A stretch of 64,000 nt of DNA from Streptomyces aureoverticillatus (GTDB taxonomy: Bacteria; Actinomycetota; Actinomycetes; Streptomycetales; Streptomycetaceae). How positions within the stretch are numbered: position 1 is the first letter of the stretch; each line of letters opens with the position of its first letter. Both the position numbers and the translations under genes were made by a program. The stretch lies in the NCBI RefSeq assembly GCF_014649395.1, contig NZ_BMSY01000001.1:434001-498000 (forward strand). Reading direction: 5' to 3'. This document shows positions 17,110 through 26,432 of the stretch, one piece after another. A model generated the notes under the pieces. It saw only the letters and a list, made by a program, of their open reading frames with translations, was not told the origin of the DNA and searched no databases.

Positions 17110-17703
17110 ATGTCCCCGCTCGCCCTCGCCCCCGCCGCCCAGGACCTCCTCTTCCGCGAGGCCCGCACCGCGAACACCTTCACCGACGAGCCCGTCACCG
17201 ACGAGCAGGTGCAGGCCATCTACGACCTGGTCAAGTACGGCCCCACCGCCTTCAACCAGTCACCCCTGCGCGTGACACTCGTCCGCTCCCCCGAAGCCCG
17301 CGAACGCCTGGTCCAGCACATGGCCGAGGGCAACCGCGCCAAGACGGCGACGGCGCCGCTGGTCGCGATCCTCGCCACGGACCACGAGTTCCACGAGGAG
17401 CTGCCGCGACTGGTGCCGCACGCTCCCGGCATCGGTGACACGTACTTCTCCGAGCGCACGGTCCGCGAGGAGTCCGCCCTGCTCAACGGGGCGCTGCAGG
17501 CCGCGTACTTCGTCGTCGGCGTCCGCGCGGCGGGGCTCGCCGCCGGGCCGATGACGGGGTACGACCCCGAGGGCCTGCGCAAGGAGTTCCTGGACGCGGA
17601 CCACGAGCCGCTGATGGTCGTCAACATCGGGCGCCCGGGCGAGGACGCGTGGTTCCCGCGGTCGCCGCGGCTGCCGTACGAGGACGTCGTGACGACGGTC
17701 TGA
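17110..17703 (+). CDS. Nitroreductase-family protein (RutE / malonic semialdehyde reductase type), copy 1
   Basis: The 197-residue flavoprotein belongs to the RutE-like nitroreductases, which use FMN and NAD(P)H to reduce aldehydes or nitro compounds. Visible features are REARTANTFTDEPVTD, YGPTAFNQSPLRV (FMN phosphate region), MAEGNRAKT and the C-terminal VNIGRPGEDAWFPRSPRL. AAGGAG precedes the ATG. Bases 17130-17337 are identical, without one mismatch, to 29741-29948 of the second copy, while the rest of the gene has diverged. It is divergent from a MarR gene and 115 bp upstream of an MFS exporter gene, suggesting an inducible detoxification unit. Confidence 0.9.
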   Translation: MSPLALAPAAQDLLFREARTANTFTDEPVTDEQVQAIYDLVKYGPTAFNQSPLRVTLVRSPEARERLVQHMAEGNRAKTATAPLVAILATDHEFHEELPRLVPHAPGIGDTYFSERTVREESALLNGALQAAYFVVGVRAAGLAAGPMTGYDPEGLRKEFLDADHEPLMVVNIGRPGEDAWFPRSPRLPYEDVVTTV

Positions 17704-17818
17704 GCACACGGCCGTCCGTCCTGCGCCTGTCCGCTCGCCGCACCACCCGCGCCGGCCGCGCGGGCCACCTCACTCACCGAGCCCGCTCCGCCGCTTCCGC
17801 TTCATTTCAGGGGGACCC

Positions 17819-19075
17819 ATGTCCAGCACCGCCGCACCCGCCCGCACCGCCGAGCCGACCCCCGGCCCCCGCCTCCACCCTCGAAGCCGAACCGGAACCC
17901 GCCCCCGAACCGGCCAAGTCCCCATCTTCTGGCTGGCGTTGCTCGCCGCGCCGGTGGCCGCCGGGGCCAACGCGCCCGTACTGATCCTGCCGGACATGGC
18001 GCGCTCGTTCGGGGTGGCGACGGCGACGGCGACATGGATGGTGACCGCCTTCGCGTGGGCCATGGCGGCGGGCACGCCGCTGCTCGCGGCCCTGCTGCGG
18101 CGCCGCGGGCTGAAGCCGCTGCTGCGCCTGAGCACGGCCTTCGTGCTCGGCGGCACCGCGCTGGTCGCGGTCGCGCCCTGGCTGCCGGTCGCCCTCGCGG
18201 GCCGCGTGGCGCAGTCGCTCGGCGGTGCGGGCCTGGTCGCGGCGGCGATGAACCTGGCGGGCAGCGCGCGCCGGATGGGCGTGATCAGCTCCGGCTTCGG
18301 CGTGCTCGGCGCGGCGGGTCCGCTGCTCGGGGCGACGCTCACGGACGCGGTGTCGTGGCGGCTGGCGTTCGCGGTGTCGGCGGTGGCGGTGCTCGCCGTA
18401 CCGGCGGTGGCACGGTACGCGCGGCGGACGCCGCCGGGCGAGGGGCGCTTCGACGCCCGCGGTGCCGCCCTGCTCATCGCGCTGGCCACGTCCCTGATCC
18501 TGTTGCCGAGCACCCCGCTCCCGGCGGCGGCCGCAGCCCTGGTCACGGGCCTGCTGCTGGCCCTGCACATCCGCCGCCGCCCGGAGGGCTTCGTACCGGT
18601 GGGCCTGCTGCGCTCGCCGCTCTTCCTCATCTCCGCGGCGCTCGGCGTGACGCTCTCGACCACGTACTTCACGCTTCTGTTCACGGTGCCGAGCCTGCTG
18701 CAGGACCGGGCGGGCTGGTCGAAGGGCGCGATCGGCACCGGGCAGCTCGTGACCCTGCTCGTCGCGTCGGCGCTGTCGTGGCTGCTGGCCGCGGGCTCGG
18801 CGCGGCTCGGCCGGACGGCGGTCCGCGCGACGCTGGTCGCGGTGGGCGCGGCGGCGGTGACGCTGGCGGTCCTCGCCGACTCCGGACCCCTGCTCCTGCT
18901 CGCGGCGGGCGCGGCGGCCTTCACGGCGACGGGCGCCAACGCCACCCTCTCGGTCCACGCGGCCTCGGCCGGCCCCGACTCCCACCGCCCCACCGCCATC
19001 GGCCTCTTCGCCCTCAGCTACCAACTGGGCGGCGCCTTCGGCCCGGGCATCACCACGCTGCTCGTCCTCGGCTAG
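17819..19075 (+). CDS. MFS transporter (drug-efflux type)
   Basis: The 418-residue protein has about twelve hydrophobic segments. The loop after TM2, LLAALLRRRGLKPLLRLS, and the TM5 region with SSGFGVLGAAGPLLGATLTD resemble the drug/H+ antiporter motifs A and C. A Pro/Arg/Thr-rich ~32-residue N-terminus precedes TM1. It follows the nitroreductase and the MarR promoter in the same direction and is probably co-regulated. Substrate unknown. Confidence 0.88.
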   Translation: MSSTAAPARTAEPTPGPRLHPRSRTGTRPRTGQVPIFWLALLAAPVAAGANAPVLILPDMARSFGVATATATWMVTAFAWAMAAGTPLLAALLRRRGLKPLLRLSTAFVLGGTALVAVAPWLPVALAGRVAQSLGGAGLVAAAMNLAGSARRMGVISSGFGVLGAAGPLLGATLTDAVSWRLAFAVSAVAVLAVPAVARYARRTPPGEGRFDARGAALLIALATSLILLPSTPLPAAAAALVTGLLLALHIRRRPEGFVPVGLLRSPLFLISAALGVTLSTTYFTLLFTVPSLLQDRAGWSKGAIGTGQLVTLLVASALSWLLAAGSARLGRTAVRATLVAVGAAAVTLAVLADSGPLLLLAAGAAAFTATGANATLSVHAASAGPDSHRPTAIGLFALSYQLGGAFGPGITTLLVLG

Positions 19076-19095
19076 CCGGGGCCGACGAGGAATCA

Positions 19096-19128
19096 GAAGA
19101 GGGCGGGCTCGCTGAGCCCGCCCTCTTC
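19096..19128 (+). terminator. Hairpin after the MFS gene
   Basis: A perfect 15-bp stem with a GCT loop lies 20 nt after the MFS stop. Confidence 0.85.
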
Positions 19129-19143
19129 CGCTGTGCCGTCGCC

Positions 19144-19260
19144 CGAGCCACCGGCCGTCACACGCCCGAGCCACCGTCCGTCACACACCCGGGCCACGGG
19201 CCATCACACACCCGGGCCACCGTCCGTCACACCCCCGTGCCACCGTCCGTCACACACCCC
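19144..19260 (+). repeat. Five 23-24 bp tandem repeats
   Basis: Five imperfect copies of a unit like GGGCCACCGTCCGTCACACA lie end to end directly after the MFS terminator. The unit is not a multiple of three and no gene covers it, so this is a noncoding minisatellite. Confidence 0.85.
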
Positions 19261-19370
19261 GGCCGCCGAACGTACAAGCCCGGCAGGCGATCTTCTCCAG
19301 CCACTCGGCGGGGGTACACCCGCCGATCGCCGGATGCCCGAAGAGACGTCCGGTCTTCCAGGCTGGCGGA

Positions 19371-19598
19371 ATGACGCACCGTGCGCACGAGCAGGAGCCC
19401 GCCACCTCGCACCGGTCACCGGCCGGTGCGGCGGCCCGTCGTGGCGCCGGGCGACGCGGCAGCGAGCTCCGGGAGTTCCTCGGCATGGCGCTGGTGGCGA
19501 GCGGCCTCTGTCTGGCCGTCATCCGTCCTGGGTTCTGCGATGCCGTTGTGCACGCGCTCGCCACGCTCGCCACGAGGGCTGTCGAACTGGCCCGTTGA
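19371..19598 (+). CDS. Possible small membrane protein, unknown function
   Basis: A 75-codon frame starting [14 protein letters not shown] shows strong GC bias at third positions and encodes one hydrophobic stretch, [15 protein letters not shown]. There is no convincing ribosome-binding site and I do not recognise the sequence. It sits in the 628-bp gap before the ABC exporter and could be a real small gene or a chance frame. Confidence 0.3.
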   Translation: MTHRAHEQEPATSHRSPAGAAARRGAGRRGSELREFLGMALVASGLCLAVIRPGFCDAVVHALATLATRAVELAR

Positions 19599-19704
19599 GC
19601 CGAATCCGCTCGCCGCGTCGAGCTCCGAGGGGTCGTACGGACCCGCCACCGCCGAGGCGGTGCGCGCCCTGCCACAGCGGCAGACCACACAGGAAAGGAA
19701 TCTT

Positions 19705-21519
19705 GTGAACACCGCATCCGCCCCGGAGGCGACGGGTGCCGGCTCCCCCCGCGCCCGCGAGACGCTCAAGGCGCTGTACGGGTATGTCCGCCCGCACCGG
19801 TGGGCCGTCGCACTCGGCCTGCTGCTGGCGCTGGCGGGGGCCGCCGGCGGGCTGCTGCAGCCGCTGGCCACGAAGGCACTGGTGGACCGGCTCTCGTCCG
19901 GCGACACGATCACCGCCCTCCTGCTGGCGCTGACCGTGCTGGTGCTGCTGAGCACGGTGGCCGAGGCGTTCGGTGCCTATGTGCTGGAGCGGACGGCGGA
20001 GTCGGTGGTCCTGGCCGCCCGCCGGGGCCTCATCGGCCGGCTGCTGCGGCTGCGGCTCGCGGAGGTGGACCGGATACAGCCGGGCGACCTGATGTCCCGG
20101 GTGACCTCCGACACCACGCTGCTGCGGGCGGTCAGCACTCAGGCGGTGGTCTCCGCCGCGACAGGGACGATCACGCTCGTCGCGGCGATCGTGGTGATGG
20201 CGTTCCTCGATGCCGTCCTGCTCGGCGTCACCCTCGTCGTGGTCGCGGTCGTCGGCGCGGGCGTCGCCCTGGTGATGCCGAAGATCGGGCGGGCCACCGA
20301 GCAGTCGCAGGCCGCGGTCGCGGAGATGTCCACCGGCCTGGAGCGGGTCTTCGGCGCGTTCCGTACGGTGAAGGCGTCCGGCGCCGAGGAGCGGGAGGCC
20401 GCTCGCGTCGAGGCGTCGGCCCGGCGGGCGTGGCGCCACGGCGTGCGGAGCGCGAAGTGGGAGGCCGTGGCGGGATCGGCGGACAACCTCGCGGTCCAGC
20501 TGGCGTTCCTCGCGGTGCTCGGGGTCGGCGGGGCGCGGGTGGCGTCCGGGGCGATCCCCGTCTCCACGCTCATCGCCTTCCTGCTCTACCTCTTCTACCT
20601 CATGGAGCCGGTGTACAGGCTGGTCGAGGCCGTCGCCAACTACCAGGAGGGCGCGGCCGCGATCTCCCGGATCACGGAGGTGGACAGCCTGCCGACAGAG
20701 CCGCCGATGGAGCCGCCGCCCCCGCACCAGCCGACAGGAAGTCGGAGCTGGGCCGTCGTGCAGTACCCGGCGTCGGTCCGCTTCGAGGACGTGTCCTTCC
20801 GGTACGGGCCCGGGCTGCCGTACATCCACCAGCAGGTGGACTTCGAGATACCGGCCGCCGGGATGACGGCTTTCGTCGGCCCCTCGGGAGCGGGCAAGTC
20901 GACGCTCTTCACGCTCGTCGAGCGGTTCTACGAGGCGACCGGCGGCCGGATCCTGGTGGACGGCAAGGACGTACGCGAGTGGCCGCTGCCCGAGTTGCGG
21001 TCCGCCATCGGGTACGTCGAGCAGGACGCGCCGGTGCTTGCCGGCACGCTGCGGGAGAACCTGGTCCTCGCCGCGCCCGGCGCGACGGACGACGACGTCC
21101 GCGCCGTCCTCGCCCGGACCAGGCTCGACACCCTCGTCGACCGTCTCCCGCACGGCCTGGACACCCTGGTCGGCCACCGCGGCTCGAAGCTGTCCGGCGG
21201 CGAGCGCCAGCGCGTCGCGATCGCCCGCGCCCTGCTGCGCGGGCCCCGGCTGCTGCTCCTGGACGAGGCGACCTCGCAGCTCGACGCCGTCAACGAGCTG
21301 GCGCTACGGGACGCCATCGCGGAGACGGCACGCGAGACCACCGTCCTTGTGGTGGCCCACCGCCTGTCGACGGTGACGGACGCCGACCGCATCGTCGTCA
21401 TGGACGCGGGCAGGGTCCGCGCGGTCGGCACCCACGAGGAGCTGGTGACCAAGGACGAGCTGTACGCCCAGCTCGCCGCGACCCAGCTGCTGACTCCGGC
21501 GGGGCGGGGCGGCGGGTGA
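19705..21519 (+). CDS. ABC exporter, fused permease and ATPase (half-transporter)
   Basis: The 604-residue protein starts at a GTG preceded by AGGAAAGGA. Six membrane helices (~residues 35-310) are followed by a nucleotide-binding domain with Walker [10 protein letters not shown] (~393), the signature LSGGERQR and Walker [13 protein letters not shown]. This is a type IV homodimeric exporter of the MsbA/LmrA kind; such proteins pump lipids, drugs or peptides. There is no partner half-transporter adjacent. Regulation is not evident. Confidence 0.93.
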   Translation: MNTASAPEATGAGSPRARETLKALYGYVRPHRWAVALGLLLALAGAAGGLLQPLATKALVDRLSSGDTITALLLALTVLVLLSTVAEAFGAYVLERTAESVVLAARRGLIGRLLRLRLAEVDRIQPGDLMSRVTSDTTLLRAVSTQAVVSAATGTITLVAAIVVMAFLDAVLLGVTLVVVAVVGAGVALVMPKIGRATEQSQAAVAEMSTGLERVFGAFRTVKASGAEEREAARVEASARRAWRHGVRSAKWEAVAGSADNLAVQLAFLAVLGVGGARVASGAIPVSTLIAFLLYLFYLMEPVYRLVEAVANYQEGAAAISRITEVDSLPTEPPMEPPPPHQPTGSRSWAVVQYPASVRFEDVSFRYGPGLPYIHQQVDFEIPAAGMTAFVGPSGAGKSTLFTLVERFYEATGGRILVDGKDVREWPLPELRSAIGYVEQDAPVLAGTLRENLVLAAPGATDDDVRAVLARTRLDTLVDRLPHGLDTLVGHRGSKLSGGERQRVAIARALLRGPRLLLLDEATSQLDAVNELALRDAIAETARETTVLVVAHRLSTVTDADRIVVMDAGRVRAVGTHEELVTKDELYAQLAATQLLTPAGRGGG

Positions 21520-21550
21520 GGCGGGGCGCGCCGGCCTTGCGGGGTAGCCG

Positions 21551-21579
21551 TTGTGTACACATGAGACACTCGGTACTCT
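21551..21579 (+). promoter_or_regulatory. Promoter and operator of the toxin-antitoxin operon
   Basis: A -35 (TTGTGT, 21551-21556) and a -10 (TACTCT, 21574-21579) are 17 bp apart, and the -10 ends 7 nt before the antitoxin ATG. The perfect palindrome TGTGTACACA (21552-21561) overlaps the -35, the usual place for an autoregulating antitoxin. Confidence 0.6.
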
Positions 21580-21586
21580 TGGGCGC

Positions 21587-21856
21587 ATGACGCAGCCGCT
21601 GCCCATAGAGTCCATCCGCGATGTCCGGGCACACCTGGCCGAGGTCGTGGAAAGGGCTGACCGCGACGACCTGCCCACGGTGATCACGCGCCGAGGCAAG
21701 CAGGTGGCTGCCGTGGTGTCCATCGAAGTGCTCCGGAAGTACCAAGAGTGGGAAGAGCGCGAGATCAACCGAATCATCGACGAGCGCATGGCCAACCCGG
21801 CTCCCGGCACCCCGATCGAGGACGTCATGAGGGAGACGCTGGCGCGCAGTGAGTGA
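21587..21856 (+). CDS. Phd/YefM-family antitoxin
   Basis: The 89-residue protein has the Phd fold signature: IESIRDVRAHLAEVVERAD, then TVITRRGKQVAAVVS, followed by an acidic helical C-terminus that would wrap the toxin. It neutralises the toxin encoded next and, with it, represses its own promoter. The stop codon overlaps the toxin start by 8 nt, ensuring coupled translation. Confidence 0.9.
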   Translation: MTQPLPIESIRDVRAHLAEVVERADRDDLPTVITRRGKQVAAVVSIEVLRKYQEWEEREINRIIDERMANPAPGTPIEDVMRETLARSE

Positions 21857-22112
21857 GTACCGCACGGTCTTCCGACCCGAGGCTCAGGCCGAGCTCCGCA
21901 AGGTCCCACGAGACATGGCCCTCCGCATTCTGGCCAAGCTGACCGAGCTGGAGAGCGACCCGCTGGGGTTCAACACCACGGCCCTCGTCTCCCAGCCCGA
22001 CCGGCGCCGCCTACGGGTGGGCGACTACCGCGTGATCTACACGATCGACAACGGTGAGTTGGTGGTGTGGGTCGTGCACGTCGGGCATCGCTCCACCGTC
22101 TACGACACCTGA
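21849..22112 (+). CDS. RelE/ParE-family toxin
   Basis: The 87-residue protein reads YRTVFRPEAQAELRKVPR at the N-terminus and LRVGDYRVIYTIDNGELVVWVVHVGHR near the end, the standard RelE pattern. RelE toxins cut mRNA in the ribosome, whereas ParE toxins inhibit gyrase; the conserved RVGDYRVIY and HVGHR favour the RelE type. The GTG start overlaps the antitoxin. The pair is placed between an ABC exporter and the conserved ychF gene and looks like an insertion into core synteny. Confidence 0.9.
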   Translation: MSEYRTVFRPEAQAELRKVPRDMALRILAKLTELESDPLGFNTTALVSQPDRRRLRVGDYRVIYTIDNGELVVWVVHVGHRSTVYDT

Positions 22113-22212
22113 GCACTCCCGACATCAGCTCAGAAAGTCCAGCACCGATCCAACACGGGATCGACGAAGGCACCGGGCTCCCACCAGCCCGGCCCCTTCT
22201 GACCTGCATGTT

Positions 22213-22233
22213 CACCACGTCAGCGACGTGGTG
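22213..22233 (+). terminator. Bidirectional terminator between toxin and ychF
   Basis: CACCACGTC-AGC-GACGTGGTG is a perfect 9-bp stem followed by TTGTTT on the plus strand. The genes on both sides converge on it. Confidence 0.8.
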
Positions 22234-22246
22234 TTGTTTCATCCGC

Positions 22247-23335
<1,089 letters not shown>

Positions 23336-23566
23336 GTTGCGACTTCCCGTACGTGAGGACTGGCGTGAGGGCTGGCTGGGCGCGGCCCGGGGAGGTCGGC
23401 GGCTGCGGCGCCGCCCTCGTCGTCCGGGGCGATCCCCCAGTCTACGGCGTGCCGGACACCGCGTTCGGCCCCCGTCGGCCCCGTCCCGTACCGCCGCCCT
23501 GTCGAACGCTCGGCCAAGCTCGGCCAAAACGCGTGTCCCAAACCGGATTAACCGCCCGGTCGGACC

Positions 23567-23572
23567 TAGGTT
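23567..23572 (+). promoter_or_regulatory. Putative -10 box of a leaderless DUF6542 transcript
   Basis: TAGGTT ends 6 nt before the GTG start at 23579. Confidence 0.5.
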
Positions 23573-23578
23573 GGTCCG

Positions 23579-24238
23579 GTGGAGCAACACAGGACTCGTC
23601 CGCCGGGCGCCAGGCCGCGCCGCACCGCGCCGCTGCCCGAACAAGGCAGCCCCGCGGAGCCCCCCGTCCCCCGTACCCCGCCGCGTCCCCGCGGGCCCGC
23701 CTCGCCGCTCGCCCGCGCCCTGCGCAGAACCCCGCTGTACCGCAGGGTCAGCCGGATGCCCCTCTACCGCGCGCTGCGCCGGATGCCGAACCCGCGCCTG
23801 ACCGGGCTCGGCAGCGGGCTCTTCGCCGTGGCCGTGATGTTCCTCTTCGCGTGCCTGCTGCGGCTGCTCTTCGGCGGCTCGATCGTCGCGTACGGCGTGC
23901 TGTTCCTGCCGGTGAGCGCGCTCACGGCGCTGTGGGTGCGGCCCGCCGACCTGGTGAGCGCGCCCGTCTCGGTGCCGATCGCGTTCGCCGCCGGGGTGCT
24001 GCCGATCTCCGAGGGCACCGGCGGCTTCGGCGGGCAGTTCATGGGGCTGCTCACGGCGCTGGCGCTGCACGCGGGCTGGTTGTACGGCGGCACGCTGGTC
24101 GCCGGGGTCATCGTGACCGTACGCAAGGTCAGGCTCATGGCCCGCCGGCGGCAGCAGCGGCAGTGGCAGCAACAGCAGCGGCGCGGGCAGGTGCGGCCGC
24201 CGGGGCATCCGCCACAGCGGCGCGTGCCCGCCTCCTAG
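23579..24238 (+). CDS. DUF6542-type membrane protein
   Basis: The 219-residue protein has a Pro/Arg-rich cytoplasmic N-terminus (~1-75), four or five hydrophobic segments (~80-185) and a basic Gln-rich tail. I recognise it as the actinobacterial DUF6542 type, found between ychF and ispH/xseA in Streptomyces; the function is unknown. The GTG at the probable transcription start suggests leaderless translation. Confidence 0.7.
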   Translation: MEQHRTRPPGARPRRTAPLPEQGSPAEPPVPRTPPRPRGPASPLARALRRTPLYRRVSRMPLYRALRRMPNPRLTGLGSGLFAVAVMFLFACLLRLLFGGSIVAYGVLFLPVSALTALWVRPADLVSAPVSVPIAFAAGVLPISEGTGGFGGQFMGLLTALALHAGWLYGGTLVAGVIVTVRKVRLMARRRQQRQWQQQQRRGQVRPPGHPPQRRVPAS

Positions 24239-24286
24239 GCCGCGTTCCGGTACCTTCTGGCTCCGGCCGCGCCGTCCAGCTCCGGT

Positions 24287-24401
24287 CGGCTCCTCGATTC
24301 GGTCCGGGCATGCCAGGGGCGTGAGCGGCTCCTCAATTCGGTCCGGCCCCGCCAGCGCGTGAGCGCCTCCTCGATTCCGTCCGGCCCCGCCAGCGCGTGA
24401 G
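24287..24401. repeat. Three 38-39 bp tandem repeats
   Basis: Units at 24287, 24326 and 24364 share CGGCTCCTCGATTCGGTCCG and end GTGAG. They fill part of the 316-bp gap between the DUF6542 gene and ppgK, which holds no gene that I can support. Copies 2 and 3 are nearly identical, copy 1 is more diverged. Confidence 0.85.
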
Positions 24402-24554
24402 CGCCTTGGGCCGCTGCCCGCCCGGCCGGCCCGCCAGTTCCGGCCGGGTCCTCCCCCGTCCCGGACCCGGCCGGCCCCTCCGCGCCCTGGGGCCTACGCG
24501 CCTGGGGCCACTCGCCAAGAACGCCCACGCGCCGGGGGCACACGCGCCTGGCGC

Positions 24555-25307
24555 CTACTCCCCTCGCTCCGCCGCCCGCGCGGCCATCGCCGCGCCCACG
24601 ATGCCCGCGTTGTTCTGCAGCTCCGCCGGGACGATCTCGGCCTCGACGCCCTTGATCAGGGGCAGGAACTTGTGGGCCTTGCGGCTCACGCCGCCGCCGA
24701 TGATGAACAGCTCGGGCGAGAACAGCATCTCCACGTGCGCCAGATACTTCTGGACGCGGTGCGCCCAGTGCTCCCAGGTCAGGTCCTCGTCCTCGCGGGC
24801 CTTGGAGGAGGCTCGCTTCTCCGCGTCGTGGCCGTGCAGCTCCAGGTGGCCGAGCTCGGTGTTCGGCACGAGGTGGCCGCCGGTGAAGAGGGCGCTGCCG
24901 ATGCCCGTGCCGAGGGTCAGCATGATGACCGTGCCCGTGCGGCCGCGGCCCGCGCCGAAGTGCATCTCGGCGACGCCCGCCGCGTCCGCGTCGTTCAGGA
25001 CGGTCACCGGCGCGCCGCCGATGCGCTCGGAGACCAGGCGCCGGATGTCCGTGCCGATCCAGCTCTTGTCGACGTTCGCCGCCGAACGCGCGACGCCGTC
25101 CGTGATCACGCCCGGGAACGTCGCCCCGACCGGGCCCGTCCAGCCGAAGTGCTCGACGACCTCGCGCACGCACTCGACCACGCCGTCGGGCGTGGCCGGG
25201 TGCGGCGTGAGCACCTTGTGCCGCTCCTGCGCCAGGTCTCCGCGCTCCAGGTCAACGGGTGCCCCCTTGATCCCGGATCCGCCGATGTCCACACCGAAGA
25301 TCTGCAT
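24555..25307 (-). CDS. ppgK: Polyphosphate glucokinase
   Basis: The 250-residue ROK-family kinase starts MQIFGVDIGGSGIKGAPVD and has the ATP/polyP motif LTLGTGIGSALF, the NDADAAG catalytic Asp and IIGGGVSRKAHKF. It phosphorylates glucose with polyphosphate or ATP. Length and motifs match actinobacterial PPGK, and its position beside ispH is conserved in Streptomyces. A TAACGT box lies 7 nt before the ATG (minus strand), so the transcript is probably leaderless. Confidence 0.93.
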   Translation of the reverse strand: MQIFGVDIGGSGIKGAPVDLERGDLAQERHKVLTPHPATPDGVVECVREVVEHFGWTGPVGATFPGVITDGVARSAANVDKSWIGTDIRRLVSERIGGAPVTVLNDADAAGVAEMHFGAGRGRTGTVIMLTLGTGIGSALFTGGHLVPNTELGHLELHGHDAEKRASSKAREDEDLTWEHWAHRVQKYLAHVEMLFSPELFIIGGGVSRKAHKFLPLIKGVEAEIVPAELQNNAGIVGAAMAARAAERGE

Positions 25308-25314
25308 GGACTCA

Positions 25315-25320
25315 ACGTTA
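25315..25320 (-). promoter_or_regulatory. Putative -10 box of a leaderless ppgK transcript
   Basis: On the minus strand TAACGT ends 7 nt before the ppgK ATG at 25307. Confidence 0.5.
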
Positions 25321-25349
25321 CGACGCCGGACTGACGGTCACGCCCCGGG

Positions 25350-26336
25350 CTACTGCTTCGCGGACAGCTCCGCCGCCTCCGCGCGCAGATCGCGGCGCAG
25401 CTCCTTGGGCAGCGAGAACGTGATCGACTCGTCGGCCGTCTTGACCGTCTCCACGTCCGCGTACCCGCGCTCGGCCAGCCACTCGATGACGCCGTCCACC
25501 AGGACGTCCGGGACGGAGGCACCCGAGGTCAGGCCGACGGTGGTGACGCCCTCCAGCCAGGCCTCGTCGATCTCGTCGGCGTTGTCCACCAGGTACGAGG
25601 CGGGCACGCCCGCCTCCAGGGCGACCTCGACCATGCGGATCGAGTTCGAGGAGTTCTTGGAGCCGACGACGATGACCAGCTCGGCGTCCTCCGCGAGCTT
25701 CTTCACCGCGGTCTGGCGGTTCTGCGTGGCGTAGCAGATGTCGTCGCTCGGCGGCGAGATCAGGCCCGGGAACTTCGTCTTCAGGGCGTCGACGGTCTCC
25801 ATGGTCTCGTCCACGGAGAGGGTGGTCTGGGACAGCCAGACGACGCGGTCCGGGTCGCGCACCTCGACGTTGGCGACGTCCTCGGGGCCGTCGACGAGCG
25901 TGATGTGGTCGGGGGCCTCACCGGACGTGCCGATGACCTCCTCGTGCCCCTCGTGCCCGATCAGGAGGATGTCGAAGTCCTCCTTGGCGAACCGCACGGC
26001 TTCCTTGTGCACCTTGGTGACCAGCGGGCACGTCGCGTCGATCGTCGCGAGCTTGCGCTCGGCGGCCTCCGCGTGGACGGTCGGCGCCACGCCGTGCGCG
26101 GAGAACATCACGATGGAGCCCTCCGGCACCTCCTCCACCTGGTCGACGAAGATGGCGCCCTTCTTCTCCAGGGTCTGCACGACGTACTTGTTGTGGACGA
26201 TCTCGTGGCGGACATAGATCGGGGCCCCGTACTGCTCAAGGGCCTTCTCGACGGCGATCACGGCACGGTCCACGCCCGCGCAGTAGCCACGGGGAGCGGC
26301 GAGCAGGACACGGCGGGAGCCAGGCGTTGCAGTCAT
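25350..26336 (-). CDS. ispH: 4-hydroxy-3-methylbut-2-enyl diphosphate reductase
   Basis: The 328-residue enzyme does the last step of the MEP pathway, making IPP and DMAPP from HMBPP. The three cysteines that hold its [4Fe-4S] cluster are visible in [22 protein letters not shown] and [11 protein letters not shown], and SHGV-like [11 protein letters not shown] is also present. ATG 26336 is preferred over the in-frame ATG at 26345 because a TACGAT box ends 7 nt before it. IspH supplies precursors for the cis-prenyltransferase encoded at 56 kb. Its Fe-S cluster makes it sensitive to oxidants. Confidence 0.96.
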   Translation of the reverse strand: MTATPGSRRVLLAAPRGYCAGVDRAVIAVEKALEQYGAPIYVRHEIVHNKYVVQTLEKKGAIFVDQVEEVPEGSIVMFSAHGVAPTVHAEAAERKLATIDATCPLVTKVHKEAVRFAKEDFDILLIGHEGHEEVIGTSGEAPDHITLVDGPEDVANVEVRDPDRVVWLSQTTLSVDETMETVDALKTKFPGLISPPSDDICYATQNRQTAVKKLAEDAELVIVVGSKNSSNSIRMVEVALEAGVPASYLVDNADEIDEAWLEGVTTVGLTSGASVPDVLVDGVIEWLAERGYADVETVKTADESITFSLPKELRRDLRAEAAELSAKQ

Positions 26337-26343
26337 AAGGACC

Positions 26344-26349
26344 ATCGTA
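26344..26349 (-). promoter_or_regulatory. Putative -10 box of a leaderless ispH transcript
   Basis: On the minus strand TACGAT ends 7 nt before the ATG at 26336, which supports that start. Confidence 0.45.
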
Positions 26350-26432
26350 AGGCCGCGTACGACAGGTCAAAGATCGCCTCAATGGGGAGACTGGGAGCCA
26401 GTCCGTGACCAGCGGAGGCACCCGGAGGTCCG

